Shown in pieces: positions 12,016 to 22,690 of a stretch of DNA of 64,000 nucleotides. Source of the stretch: Nothophaeocryptopus gaeumannii (Eukaryota; Ascomycota; Dothideomycetes; Mycosphaerellales; Mycosphaerellaceae). The stretch is from positions 434,001 to 498,000 of the forward strand of contig JASISA010000019.1 of the NCBI GenBank assembly GCA_031771865.1. The letters are read 5' to 3'. A program made the translations under genes and the position numbers. Numbering within the stretch: the stretch's first letter is position 1; every line of letters begins with the position of its first letter. A model generated the notes under the pieces. It searched no databases, was not told the origin of the DNA, and saw only the letters and a program-made list of their open reading frames with translations.

Positions 12016-13113
12016 TTAGAGCTTAGATGCAATTGCACTTCCATCTTCGATGTCCAAGAACGATTCTAGGAATGCCATTTCTTCTGAATCATCTTGAGGG
12101 TTGATTACGCGGTCGAGCTTCCCATCGTCCCAGGCGATACCGTGCCACAAGAGAATGCCTGTTCGACGAGCTAAGCACACTGCACTGAATATTGTCTCGT
12201 CTTTCACCTCCGGAGCCTCACGGACCAGTGAGGCCCAAAGGAGCTTTCTCAGAGCCACTGCTTGCCCAAAGTAGACGAACTTAGGCATTCCCTCAGACAA
12301 GTCCATGTACCCAAGCAAGTGTTCGATTCCGTACAGCGACATGCCAAATGGTAGGCTCTCGGCTTCGGCCCAATCGATCAGACCTTTCAAAGTCCAATCG
12401 AATGGATCGGCCAAGATGTTGGAAGGGATGAGGTCGCCGTGTGTTAAGACGACCGGTAAGCAGTCTAGGCCTCCCGAATCCAACTTAACACGACATGTAT
12501 GAGCAGTTCGCCGGAGGTTGCTAGTCGGCAAGTCCTCTTCGAGCTTCAGTAATCGTTGTCTGATCGACGAGCCAACCTTTCCCGTACACTTCCTCGATCT
12601 TCCATCCGCCTGTCTCCTCCTGGCCCCATTCCATGCCATAGCAAAGAAACCCGCCATCCCTCTCATCAAGTTCTCAAGCTTCCAGATCTCACATTGCTTT
12701 GCCAAAACATCACTAACCCTCACGCCCTCAATCACCCCCATCTCACAAACCTGCACTTCCTTCCTCGCCCTGCCTTCACCAATGAGTAGCACATCAAACC
12801 TCAACGGCTTCGGAGCCAATCCACCAAACACCCTCCTCGCATCATTCGCAACTTCCCAGGAAACAGCGTATCTCAATGATCGAAATTGCACGATGATCCT
12901 CTCGTTGCTCACAGTTCCCACGAAAACGGTATAGGAACACCCGCCCTGTTGATGGACGGGTGTGATGATACAATGCGGGTAGTGATCGTGAATCCATGAT
13001 AGACAGTATCGGATCTCCGTTGCAGTCAATCCGCCAGAGGTAGTAGCGATCAGGTTCGGTGGAAATGGTCGATGCTTCTCGTCATCGGCATGTGACATTC
13101 TGCTCGCCGACAT
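12016..13113 (-). CDS. APH-family (aminoglycoside phosphotransferase-like) kinase-fold protein
   Basis: A single exon encodes 365 residues. The catalytic loop HGDLIPSNIL (about 225-234) and the metal-binding segment GLIDWAEAE (about 244-252) match the APH/choline-kinase-like superfamily. A helical insert with basic residues (about 160-195) separates the lobes. The N-lobe is divergent: I do not see a clear glycine loop, though IVQF near 75 may be the lysine-strand equivalent. Such proteins are numerous in filamentous fungi and most have unknown substrates. It ends about 60 bases from the convergent flavin-reductase-like gene. A methionine five codons downstream is an alternative start. Confidence 0.85.
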   Translation of the reverse strand: MSASRMSHADDEKHRPFPPNLIATTSGGLTATEIRYCLSWIHDHYPHCIITPVHQQGGCSYTVFVGTVSNERIIVQFRSLRYAVSWEVANDARRVFGGLAPKPLRFDVLLIGEGRARKEVQVCEMGVIEGVRVSDVLAKQCEIWKLENLMRGMAGFFAMAWNGARRRQADGRSRKCTGKVGSSIRQRLLKLEEDLPTSNLRRTAHTCRVKLDSGGLDCLPVVLTHGDLIPSNILADPFDWTLKGLIDWAEAESLPFGMSLYGIEHLLGYMDLSEGMPKFVYFGQAVALRKLLWASLVREAPEVKDETIFSAVCLARRTGILLWHGIAWDDGKLDRVINPQDDSEEMAFLESFLDIEDGSAIASKL

Positions 13114-14028
13114 GACATGATTTCTCTCGTATTGTGATAGAGTTGAACTTACACTTCCTCCAATCTTTTTTTTTTGAAAGAAGGAAAGACATCCGGATCC
13201 ATACCTTTGAGAAGCAGAGAGCTATCTGAATGACGTGCCGATGTAGCAGCATTGTCACTTGTCACTACTCCTCAGCTCGTCAGCGGGCAGCATACAGAAA
13301 CGCCCTCCACGCCGTTCGCATACACAGGCGGCATGAGTTGGGATGCAAGCGTGGAGAGACCTGGAAAACGCGGCATGTAAAGCTGTCGAATCAAAAAGAA
13401 GCTCGCTTTTCCCACAACTGACAACCTTGCAGCTACATGTGCATATCATCACCCACCCACAGATAGCGTGAACGCCTCCACATTCCTCGTTTATTCACCA
13501 GTTTTTATGCGCCGAGTCGGAATATATCAGCGAACGTCTCTTCCGATAACATTTCCCAGTATATGCAAGCCTCAGGTGTATATTTACTCTCTCCACTCCC
13601 CAAAATTCTCCCATTTGCCTCCTCCTCTATGCGCCTCAAGCATGCTGAAAAGTAACTGCCGCTATACTGCAGTAGGCAGATACGTTGGTCCCCAGAAAAG
13701 AAGAAGTCATTCGTCCCAAATGTCTCTAACCAAAAACCAGTGGGTATCTGATTGCCCGCTCTCACCATCCCTCGCTTTCTTTTCATGTCAACCAATTCAT
13801 TTCATCTCAAGAACGTTGTAGTAATCACAAGAAAATCACCAACACCCAGCACATGCACACCTGCAATGAAACAATGCATGTGACATCCAAACAGTTGCAG
13901 TTGGATCTGGTGAGAAGCTTTCGCAACGGTCCGGAAGTGATCGACTTTGACCACCCTAAATCGGACCCTGCCGTGTTTGCCAAAAAACAAATTCGATCCT
14001 GCAATCCTGCACGACTAGCTCAATCCTT
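13114..14028. other. Intergenic, upstream of the APH-like gene
   Basis: No gene is supported. A run of eleven T at about 13165-13175 (poly-A on the coding strand of the APH-like gene), some 55 bases from its start codon, may be a nucleosome-disfavouring promoter element or leader tract. The rest is the 3' flank of the next minus-strand gene. Confidence 0.5.
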
Positions 14029-17000
14029 TCATGTGCTGAACACGGGTGCCTTCACAAGGACGGCACGGCCGCGAACAGAGACACCAATGCCGGCAGCCAT
14101 GCGCACTCGGGGTGGTGTGTCTTCTCTTTGGCCTTGAGAGCTTTCGGGCCTGTGCAAGCTGCTGGCGCTGCCTCCAGCACCAGCATGCTTGCCAGTTGGT
14201 TTTGGCTTGCTGGATCCTGTTATAGCACTTAGCATGCCTCTTTTCCGAGACGGCTGATCAGCATTACTGTTCTCAGTCATGTCTGTCACGTCACTCGTGG
14301 CACTCTTCATCGACGCCCGTTCCGCCGTGTCGTCCGCGATAGATGTGGTTAGAGGTGGGATGCCAGACTCCAGCTTCATCTGGTCGTTGAGGATGCTGTA
14401 GCCAGGTGGAAAGTATTCGATCACCACGTCTCTGCTCTCCACAGGAAGGTGAATGGCGATGCTGACGACAAGCTCAACGATCATGTGCACTCCTCCTTCC
14501 AAGTCTGAGGGCGGTGGATCCTGTAGATGCTGTGCAAGGGCGGACACTAGCCCGTCTTTGAGGTTGTCCGTGAGTCCCTGCCGATTTTCGGGACATTGGG
14601 GTGATCGAAGCGCGTCCTGGAGACCGTCCAAAGTTGCTAGTCGCCAGTTGACGACTTTCGAGGTGAGATACTCTTCTTCCTCTGCCGTCTGTGAGAGCGG
14701 CGCGAATCTTCGAATGTTCTTTTGGACGCTCTTTAACTGTGTTGAAACATTCACGTCCAGGTCGGGATGGAAGTATTTGTCAAATACTTCTTCCACAAGC
14801 CAGTGTGAGATTACTGCTCTGCCAGCGGCGGTCATCTCCTGTTTGCCTGTGGCAACAGCATCCTTGTTGAGTGAGGCGAGTAGCCATTGTGGCATGCTCT
14901 TCCAGCTCTTGCGAATGCTAAACGCGAGCTGTGCGACAAGACCATCGAGGCGGTTGAAGCGGGTCGTGTACTCGCTATCGTCAAGAGATGTACGTGATTG
15001 AGAAAGACGTTGGTGAGCAAGGCTGTTTTGCAGTTGCTTGACCTGATCTTCTTTCTCAAAGTAATACTTCTTCACTTTGGTATACTTCTCGCCTACGTTG
15101 TATGTCAGTCCATGTTTCTTTGGCATTGCAAGTAATGTCACTTACGAAGCTCCTTGTGATCCTTGACAAGCTGATCAACATCGTCCTGGCTCATCTCGTC
15201 TGCCGTCGAAAGCGGCTGCGGTGTTGCACGGCCAACGTCACTCTGTGTTTGCTGCTGGCCTTGTTGTGGAGCGCTGCCTTTGTACGGTTGGCCCTGGCTG
15301 GTCGGCGGAACGACAGAAGCGCTGAACGCAGGCACCTGACCTCCTTGCGCAGAGTGGGAGCCCTCACGCGGTTGCATGCCATTGCCATGAATGCTCTGCC
15401 GGTTTACTACATTGCGAGGGCCTTTGGGACCTGACATGGCCCCGCCATTGTTCGACATGGACGAGTCCTCCGTCTGCGCGCTGAAGCTGCGCGACTGGTT
15501 CAAGGCAGGCCTGTTGGCGGCGTCGGCGGTGTAGTGGGAGCCGGCTTCGGGCGGCGAGTACTGCTGGGCGTGGGACTGCGACTCAGACGGATACGGGCTT
15601 GGTCTTGAAGAGGTGGATGACGGCTGCGTCTGGATAGCGAGACCCACATTTGGCTGCTGGTTTGCTGCGCGGGAGGAGGCCTGATAGCCGCCTTGGGATG
15701 CAGGATGCGGCTGAGAGGAGCTGTGATGCAGGGATGGCAGTGGCTGTGCATCCGAGTTTGGATACTGTCCTACAGAAGGCTGTATATATGCCGTCTGCTC
15801 GCTGCTCACGCTGCCGACAGGAGGACCCAGCACATTCTGTCCGCCCTGACGCTGCTCGCGGAAGCCCTGCTCGGTGTTCAACCGCTGCAGCCGGCGCTGC
15901 GACCACCGATCCAGGGCTGGTTGCGGTCCGGAGTCGGACGAGGTCTTCCTGGGTGTGCCTGCTGCGTGCGCGCTCATGGGCGCACTGCCTGCGAGAGCTG
16001 TGATGTTGCTACTGCTGCTGGTACCGTCGTTCGGCGGAAAGGAGAACTCGGGTTGCTCGCTGGGCGTAGGCAATTGTGCAAAGTCGGGCGACCAGTGCGC
16101 GGGCGGGGAGACCTCGGGAGGTTGGTGGGAGTAATCGCTGTAGAAGGTCGGCGAGGGATGCTGTTGTTGTTGCGTCGGACGGGGATACGAGGGGCTCGGC
16201 CGGGCGCTGCTACTGCTGCTACCTCCTCCTTCCCTGCGCAAGATCGTCTGCGAACGTGAAAGGCCTCCCGAAAGCTGCGGCGAGGGCGCGACAATGTCGT
16301 CGGGGGAGTATGCGGCGGAGGAAGAGGTGAGGTCACTGGAAAGGCCGGGTATGACAGCAATGGAGCGGCGGTCTAGTTTTCGAGCTTTTATTAGTGTCCT
16401 GCTATCCCTGTCTCTATAGGAGCCGGACTGAACACCTACCACCCGGGAGGGAAGAGGGGACGTGCGAACGCTCGTTAACCGATGCACTCCTATTGAGCCC
16501 AGTGCCGGCGACGTTGTTGCTGCTGGCAGCCGTGGGCGGAGATCTCTGTGCCGGCGGGGGACCCGGGCTCAGTGGCAGGTCGAATGAAGTGTCAGCATGC
16601 GAAGGTAGCAGGCAGTAGAGTATAAGGCAGGTGTGAGGGGAGCAATAAATGATGTGAATGAGGTGGGGGCGTGTCTTTCGATTATGCCGGGGATGGTGGA
16701 GGAGCAGGGACAAGGCCGATGCTCATCAAAGAGAGCACGTAGAGAGCTAGACCCGGCTCCAGAGGCACCGTCGCGTGCCAGCAGTAGTGACGGTAGTAGA
16801 CTAGCAATTCTCGGGCTTGCGTGCTGTATATAGCCTGCGCCCGCAGTTGATGATGCTCGGTTTGATAGTAGCTGCGTGGAGTCTCTGGTGCTCTGGGGGC
16901 TGAAAGTGCAATGCAGGAGGGAAAAAAGTGAGAGGGGGGTGCGGCTGGCTGATGGTGAGGGACATGTTACTCACCAGGATGCTGGTTTGACTGAGACTCA

Positions 17001-17080
17001 GGGAACCAGCTCGGATTGTGTGCGTTGTGTGCGTTATGGGTGGATTTGCTGCGGGCAGACTTGTTGAAGAACGAACGCAT
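14029..17080 (-). CDS. Conserved-looking disordered protein with helical C-terminal domain, unknown function
   Basis: The best model has five exons (16975..17080, 16821..16899, 16440..16567, 15146..16372, 14029..15092) and 867 residues. The N-terminal half is low complexity: Ser, Pro and Gln stretches (SSSSS, QQQQHPSP, QQGQQQ). From about residue 515 a helical region begins (EKYTKVKKYYFEKEDQVKQL), followed by a folded-looking domain with RRFAPLSQTAEEEEYLTSK and EYFPPGYSILND, then a basic Ser-rich tail. I do not recognise the family. The first exon starts MRSFFNKSARSKS and ends at a strong GTGAGT donor. The second exon is the weakest part: it needs a GC-AG intron (GCAAGC donor) to keep frame. 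Exons 3-5 join cleanly. The coiled segment suggests a scaffold or adaptor role, but that is inference. Confidence 0.72.
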
Positions 17081-18872
17081 GCCCGCCGTTGCAGCTATCG
17101 AAACGAATCTGCTTGCCCTTCCTGCCCTCCGACTGGGTCAAAGTCGCCAGCAGACAGCTTTCGTCGCGTCGTAGCCAGAGCCGTTGGCGCAGCAAGAGGG
17201 GAGGGGTCTGTCAGAGGTCTCAGTCTCTCAGAGACCACAGCGCACTCAGCAGAGCAGGTGGAGTTGGCCTGAGCCCTGAGCGTGCAGGTGATGGACCCAA
17301 TCACCTTGGTATCCGGGATGCGCGAAACCAACATAGAACAGGACGCTTGATATGACGGATAGACGAAGAAGATTGCACAGACTCGTGCTCGCGCAGAAAC
17401 ACGCCTGACTGCCGGCCGAATGTGGTCTGGTGTTCTGCTCTGCGCGTGCTTAGGAGCAGTACATGTTCATCTCAGCAGTAGCAGCAGCATGTCAGACGTA
17501 TTACAGCGACCAGACGGAGACCTGACCTGCCACCACCAAAAGTCACAGAAGCCGTGTGCCGGGGGCCAGCTGTACCTCCATGTGCCTCCTCCGTACAAGC
17601 ACATCTCAGCCGCCACTAGATCAGGCCTCGGGCGCAAATCAATGCGACACTGACCTCTCTAGAGTCTAGATGCTGCTTGCGGCGCCCTAGCAGCCTATCC
17701 AAGCTGGCCTTGTCCGCATGTTGCCGCTGCACCTTCTCCTTCACCGCATCCTGCACATCTTCGAACCTGCCTGTCAGCAACAAGTACTTTCTTCAGCTGC
17801 AGTTCGACGTCGAAGAGTCCGGAGACGATGCTTCTCAGCCCCCAGTTTCCAGCTCCCGCTCCTCTCCACTTCCCAGCGTCTAGGCTGCAGATGCGCCGAT
17901 AAGATCCATGCTGCCGCTTCTATTCTGGTCTGGGTGAGATCTCCTGCAGAGCAGCCGAGACTGGCCCTCTCTCCGTTTCTTTCCCATGTCTTGCAAACCA
18001 CACCCTTTTGCAGGAACATCCGGAGATTTTGCACAGGCCGCACACCGCAACCAATTCCTTGCTCTCGGCTACACTCCCGATTATTCAGCACCACACGGTA
18101 CAGTTTGCCAAGTGTTCCAGGAGGGCTGCAACGTCAACGACTGTCGCCGTCAGACACCAGTCGTCCGCTACAGTACCTCGGAGGAACAACTTTGATCACC
18201 TTGGATCTAGCGAAACGCAATCACGCAAGCCTTCCATTGGCTCTTGACAATTGAGTCTGTGTCGTAGTCTGGTCGACGTCAGTCCTCAGACAACGTCGCA
18301 TCAGCGAGAGGATGATCTCAACTGGCCTGTCTCGAATTTCCCATGGCCCAATAGCATGAACTCGAATCTTCTTGGCGCTCCCTTTTTTGCAGGGCTACCC
18401 GCCGTACGAGCACGCTTCGCTGCATTCCTGTGCCTGAAGATCGTTGCACCTTCTGGGTCCAGTTCATTGCGATATTTCTCTTGCAAGTGGGTGGTTTGTC
18501 CGTGAACGCTTCATTGCTCTCTTGGCGGACGACATCGAGCAACTAATAGTATACTCAACTTCCGTCTCATCCCTCTTGCCTTTCTGTTTGTCTTCGAGAA
18601 GCTTTTCCTTGGCCGCAGGCATTTAACGTTTATCGTCTCGGCCTGTCCACAAACACCCTGCTGGATTCTGCACGGCACAGAGCGCTGTCTTCCTTTAGTT
18701 CGCTTTGCACCCCGTATCAGCTCCTCCGCTTCCTTACGACGCCTACACGTAGTTGAACAACAAAAGCCCGAGTGCGTTCGCGGCGATCCTTAAGGGAACA
18801 TCAGGATCCTCGGACACTCTACTGCCAGATCGACACAAATTTGCAGCGCCACAGCCACAGCCATCCGGCGCA
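17081..18872. other. 1.8 kb divergent intergenic region
   Basis: This lies between the start of the minus-strand disordered protein and the plus-strand secreted protein. Several open frames of 60-180 codons exist (for example 17718-18254) but show only shuffled-looking composition. It likely contains both promoters and long leaders. Confidence 0.5.
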
Positions 18873-19486
18873 ATGCTCTTCTCATCAGCCATCTCCGCAT
18901 TCATCCTCCTGGCTGCCAGCGTCGCCGCCTACCCTAGACCAGTAGTGCGAGCTGTCCAGGCTTCAAACCCGCCTCTTGAGATCACGAACCTGATCATAAT
19001 TGATGACGATGCCGGAAACACCACCCTCACCTTTAACGTTACGAACCCGGAGCCATTGAGCAATACCACTGCCACATGTACCGCTTCATGGAGTCATCAG
19101 AACAAAGACTTCCCAAGCGACTCGGATCGGGTATGCTTCCATATCATTAGGAGCAAGGCTCGGGACTAATGGCTTGATGTAGGTCCGCTGCGACGACACG
19201 ACATTCGCGTGGTACATCGAGGACTTCAACGATGTCAAGAAATTCACCATCACCCTGCAGCAGATGTTCACTGACCCAGGGTACGTCGGTGACACTCTTG
19301 ATCTTCCCACGACTATTACTGACAGCATTCAGTGTTGGCGACCCACCCTACGACCGTATTACTGTCTTCGGCAAAGTTTCAGTCAACTCCACTGTTGTTA
19401 CCTACGAAGGCGTTGGCGACAAAGTCGTAGGCACCCAGATCGATGGCGAGACCATCTATGCGCCAATCTATGCGACCATCGCCTAG
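18873..19486 (+). CDS. Small secreted protein, function unknown
   Basis: Three exons (18873..19130, 19183..19280, 19333..19486) give 169 residues. The N-terminus MLFSSAISAFILLAASVAAYP is a clear signal peptide, probably cut after SVAA. The mature protein has two cysteines (TATCTAS and VRCDD), which could form one disulphide, and several N-glycosylation sequons (NTT, NVT, NTT, NST). The rest is beta-rich. Size, secretion and the single cysteine pair recall the Alt a 1-like/AA1-like secreted proteins of Dothideomycetes, but similarity is too weak to assign a family. The longer upstream frame from 18753 lacks an early ATG in good context, so the start at the signal peptide is preferred. Confidence 0.8.
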
Positions 19487-20646
19487 ATGCGAACGCGCAT
19501 AGTCCTTGCATTGGCGTTCGGGAGTACACTGAGATGAAAACGAATCTGTTGTACTTTTACCGGGATAATGGACCTCCCGAACTCTGCAAGGGTCGACGTG
19601 GTGCTTGGAATGGTGAGCCTCATACTGATCGGCGAGGTTCCCATGCCATGAAGCTGTCGATCCTTGTTCTACAGCGGCTGCCGCCAGCAGACATTCTATT
19701 TGGCCCCAAAGGTCGAAAGGGCTCAAGGTTTCACTGGCCACGATCAACACGGACGGCAAAATTGTGCGAGAAACTGTACGATGGGATATTGGGCCTGGCA
19801 TCATCGAACAATGGAGAAAGGGGTAGACTTAAATGTTTAATGAAATGTTTAATGAAGAAACATGTCTGCATTTAGCATATGGAGCATGCATAACCAACGC
19901 CCGCTTCACACAGCTCTAATAATGAGAGTGATGTTGTTACTCCCCCCAGTTTGTGGCGTTGTTTCCGCCATCGCCTTTTGACCTCGTCTCACCTTCCGAT
20001 CTCATCCTCAAAACATCTCCACTGTCAAACTTCAAATCTACCACGACATGTATAATGACCGCGAAGGCGTCAACGTCCAGTATCAGCCTCTGCCATCCCA
20101 AGACATCGTCGTTGTCGCGACCGAACCCTGAGTGCCGCCTGCCTTCCTGCCAAGAAACCGACGCTTCTGGAGGCATCCACCTCCTTCGCAGGCGCCGCAA
20201 CATTAAAACCTGCTGCTGTCATGCGACGATGGGCATCGCAAGCACCTTCGAGAGTCGTCGCGATGTCTCCGCCTAGCGATGGCGAGCGACGCCCACGCAA
20301 TGAAGAAGTGCGAGCGCCTTGATCACATGGTCTTGCTCACTCTACTCCCGCTTGGTGACTCACTCCTTCGGCCAAAAAAGCCACGGCCAAGAACCTCCAC
20401 CGAAGTCTCTTGTTGGGCTTCGATGACACCATGAGTCTTTTTGCGTGATGTGTCTTTCGTCGCATACCTTCGGGCTTGCGAGATCGGAAAGACTCATTCC
20501 CAGTCAAAGTCATCCTAAGTATGGTAGTCAGTCACGCGTAGAGTCAGTGAGCGGTAAGAATATATACAGCTTGTGGCAACCTCACCTATACATATACTCT
20601 AGGAACATCATACACAAGACACACTCTCTTACGCTACGACTTCACG
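19487..20646. other. Intergenic region
   Basis: No supported gene. Frames near 19953-20276 on either strand lack motifs and splice support. Confidence 0.45.
20561..20566 (+). promoter_or_regulatory. TATA box candidate
   Basis: TATATA sits about 80 bases before the ATG of the short ORF at 20647. The spacing favours that ORF being transcribed. Confidence 0.35.
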
Positions 20647-21081
20647 ATGAACGCTCGCTTGGACGACCCACTCTATCAATTCCACGCCCCTCTCCATCAG
20701 CTCGACATGGCAAATACAACAAAACAAAACAGGAAAAGAACAAGGCATAGGTCTCGGAGTTCGAGGAGGCAAAGTCATCATCAGATGAATACATACCCTG
20801 CTCAAAGGGCGAATATGCAATCCACAACTGGAGTTGTATCTTCTACTACATGGGCATCACGCCTTGAACTTGGTGGTCTACCATCAACTACACACACATA
20901 CAACACCTCGTCGACTACGAGGCCGTTGCCGGTTAGGAAGGAAAGCGCGAACGCACGGGATAGGCGCATGTTTGGCGGCGAGGACGATGATACGGCTTCG
21001 GCTTTGGAACTAAGGGGTCCCATGCTCGACGTCGTTCTTAGGCTCTTTGACGGTATCGACTACGACGATTCCCTCTGTTGA
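20647..21081 (+). CDS. Short basic/acidic ORF, hypothetical
   Basis: An intact 144-codon frame starts at an ATG with a TATA-like box upstream. The N-terminal half is basic (KQNRKRTRHRSRSSRR, resembling a nuclear localisation signal). The C-terminal part is acidic and looks more protein-like: DRRMFGGEDDDTASALELRG followed by a hydrophobic helix and FDGIDYDD. I do not recognise it. It could be a lineage-specific nuclear protein, or one exon of a longer gene. The next gene lies on the opposite strand and converges on it. Confidence 0.42.
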   Translation: MNARLDDPLYQFHAPLHQLDMANTTKQNRKRTRHRSRSSRRQSHHQMNTYPAQRANMQSTTGVVSSTTWASRLELGGLPSTTHTYNTSSTTRPLPVRKESANARDRRMFGGEDDDTASALELRGPMLDVVLRLFDGIDYDDSLC

Positions 21082-21266
21082 ATAATTGATGCGCTTCAGC
21101 GAAGGAGTTTTGGGTATTCCAACGATTTGAAGGCTGCCTAGCCAATGGCGCCTCGTCACAGCATCTTGGATATGGGTCACCATTTGGGTCAGACTGGGTC
21201 CATCTCATACCACGACATCACGAATCAAACGATCATGAATCATCTCCGCTCAAAATGTATCATGTT

Positions 21267-22187
21267 TCATATCTCATCATGCCCCCTCTTTTCCTCCTTC
21301 TCTGCTTGTTCTCTCCTCTCCAGCGCCTTCGCCTCTCTCCTCGCATATCTTACTGCTCTGTCTGTCCTTCTATACGTCTTGTCCTGATCAAACTTCGCCT
21401 TCGGCCTCTTCTTCTCCGCCGCAGCACACAACGTTCGCAGCGGCAACTTCGCTACCGCCTTGGGATCTCGATCCACATACCCAACCTCGAAATATTCCTT
21501 CCCCGTCTCCCCCCTAAACACTTTCCCCCAATGCTGTATCGTATTATCTACTTCTTCCAAAGCTTTCCCCAACATCTCATATCGATACTCCACCATCGCT
21601 GGTTCTAGCTCTTCATCTGACTTCTCGTCGAAGCGTGGGACGTCCAAGGGCATGTATGTCCATTCCACGCCGCGGTAGTCAGGGACGGCGTCTTCTTTGA
21701 AACAACCTGTTATGAAGCCCCGGGTTGCATCTCGACCCGCGAAGAAGTTGTATGGCCCGCCGGGGCCGTAGATTTGAGGGGCGGCGGAGATGTCGTAAAG
21801 GGTGGAGTTTAGGGCGAGGTAGATTGGTTTGGAGGGGTCTTGGCCGGCGTAGGAGAGAAGCTGTTCATCTGTGAGGACGATTGTTGGGCGCTGAGTCAGG
21901 ATGTTAGTATCGTGTTTGCTGGCTTCCATGGATGTAATGGAACACGGATTACCCGTTGGGCGCCGTACCAACTTTGCTGCAAGAACGGAGGGGCGCGACC
22001 ACCATGGTCTGTAGCCCCAGAGGAAGTAGTTCCCTGTTATGAAGTAGCTGAGGAGGCCGTTGAGGAGGAAGAGGCCGAGGAGTATTCGGATGATGTCCAA
22101 GACTCCGATGCTGTTCTCATCCTCTTTCTTGCTCTGCGCGGGCGCACACGCATCAGGCCGGTCTCTTTTCTCGTCCGTATCCATCAT
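21267..22187 (-). CDS. Membrane-anchored cytochrome b5-like heme-binding (MAPR family) protein
   Basis: Two exons (21969..22187 and 21267..21890) give 280 residues. One transmembrane helix (about 27-50, VLDIIRILLGLFLLNGLLSY) is followed by the MAPR/cytochrome-b5-like domain: VLTDEQLLSYAG, KPIYLALNSTLYDIS and YGPGGPYNFFAGRDATRGF. This is the same layout as fungal Dap1-type proteins, which bind heme in the ER membrane and support cytochrome P450 enzymes of sterol synthesis. The C-terminus is a long charged helix (KTYRRTDRAVRYARREAKAL). The 78-nt intron is in frame and stop-free, but removing it joins the helix region directly to RPTIVLTDEQL as in the family. It is larger than yeast Dap1, so it may be a paralogous MAPR. 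Confidence 0.88.
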   Translation of the reverse strand: MMDTDEKRDRPDACAPAQSKKEDENSIGVLDIIRILLGLFLLNGLLSYFITGNYFLWGYRPWWSRPSVLAAKLVRRPTGNPCSITSMEASKHDTNILTQRPTIVLTDEQLLSYAGQDPSKPIYLALNSTLYDISAAPQIYGPGGPYNFFAGRDATRGFITGCFKEDAVPDYRGVEWTYMPLDVPRFDEKSDEELEPAMVEYRYEMLGKALEEVDNTIQHWGKVFRGETGKEYFEVGYVDRDPKAVAKLPLRTLCAAAEKKRPKAKFDQDKTYRRTDRAVRYARREAKALERREQAEKEEKRGHDEI

Positions 22188-22690
22188 TGTCTAGTTCTCG
22201 ACCTGTAGTCAGTCCTCTCGTTGAGCGGAAGTGTTCTGAAGAGGGAGGATGTCACGAGAGGTCAGCGCTTTCCATGCAACATGGACCTAGCTTCTGTGGA
22301 GTGGGTTACAGGTTGGGAAGGAGGTTTTAACGCGCTCGATCATGTGTTTGCTCAATGTGCGGAAGCAGCAAGACATTTCGATCAGGGCATACCTCCTGTG
22401 CTCACCCGCATCCACGCGACATGGGGTGTGGTGAGGGGTTTGGTGAGAATTGGCAGGGAGAGCCTGAGAGGACGGGTATAAGAGAGCGTGGTCGGGACGC
22501 TCGGCATTTTCTGAAAGGGAAGAGCTTCAACGTCTCCTTCTTCCTCAGACGGACGACTCCGTTAACGATTACGATCCTGCATAACTATCTCGACTCGGGT
22601 ACAATGGCTAGGTAGGGTATAATGAGCCGACTCAAAACAAAGGAGCGAACGAACGCTGCACGCTAGACCACACCAACGAAAGATCACGCA
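22188..22690. other. Intergenic, promoter of the MAPR gene
   Basis: No gene seen. It holds the upstream flank of the MAPR gene and the 3' flank of the MIF-domain gene. Confidence 0.5.

Noticed and set aside
17718..18254. 178-codon plus-strand frame in the 17-18.8 kb gap
   Set aside because: It has no domain, is matched by similar frames in other phases, and has shuffled-looking composition.
19264..19875. 203-codon plus-strand frame
   Set aside because: It overlaps the third exon of the secreted protein in a different phase; the spliced protein is far more convincing.
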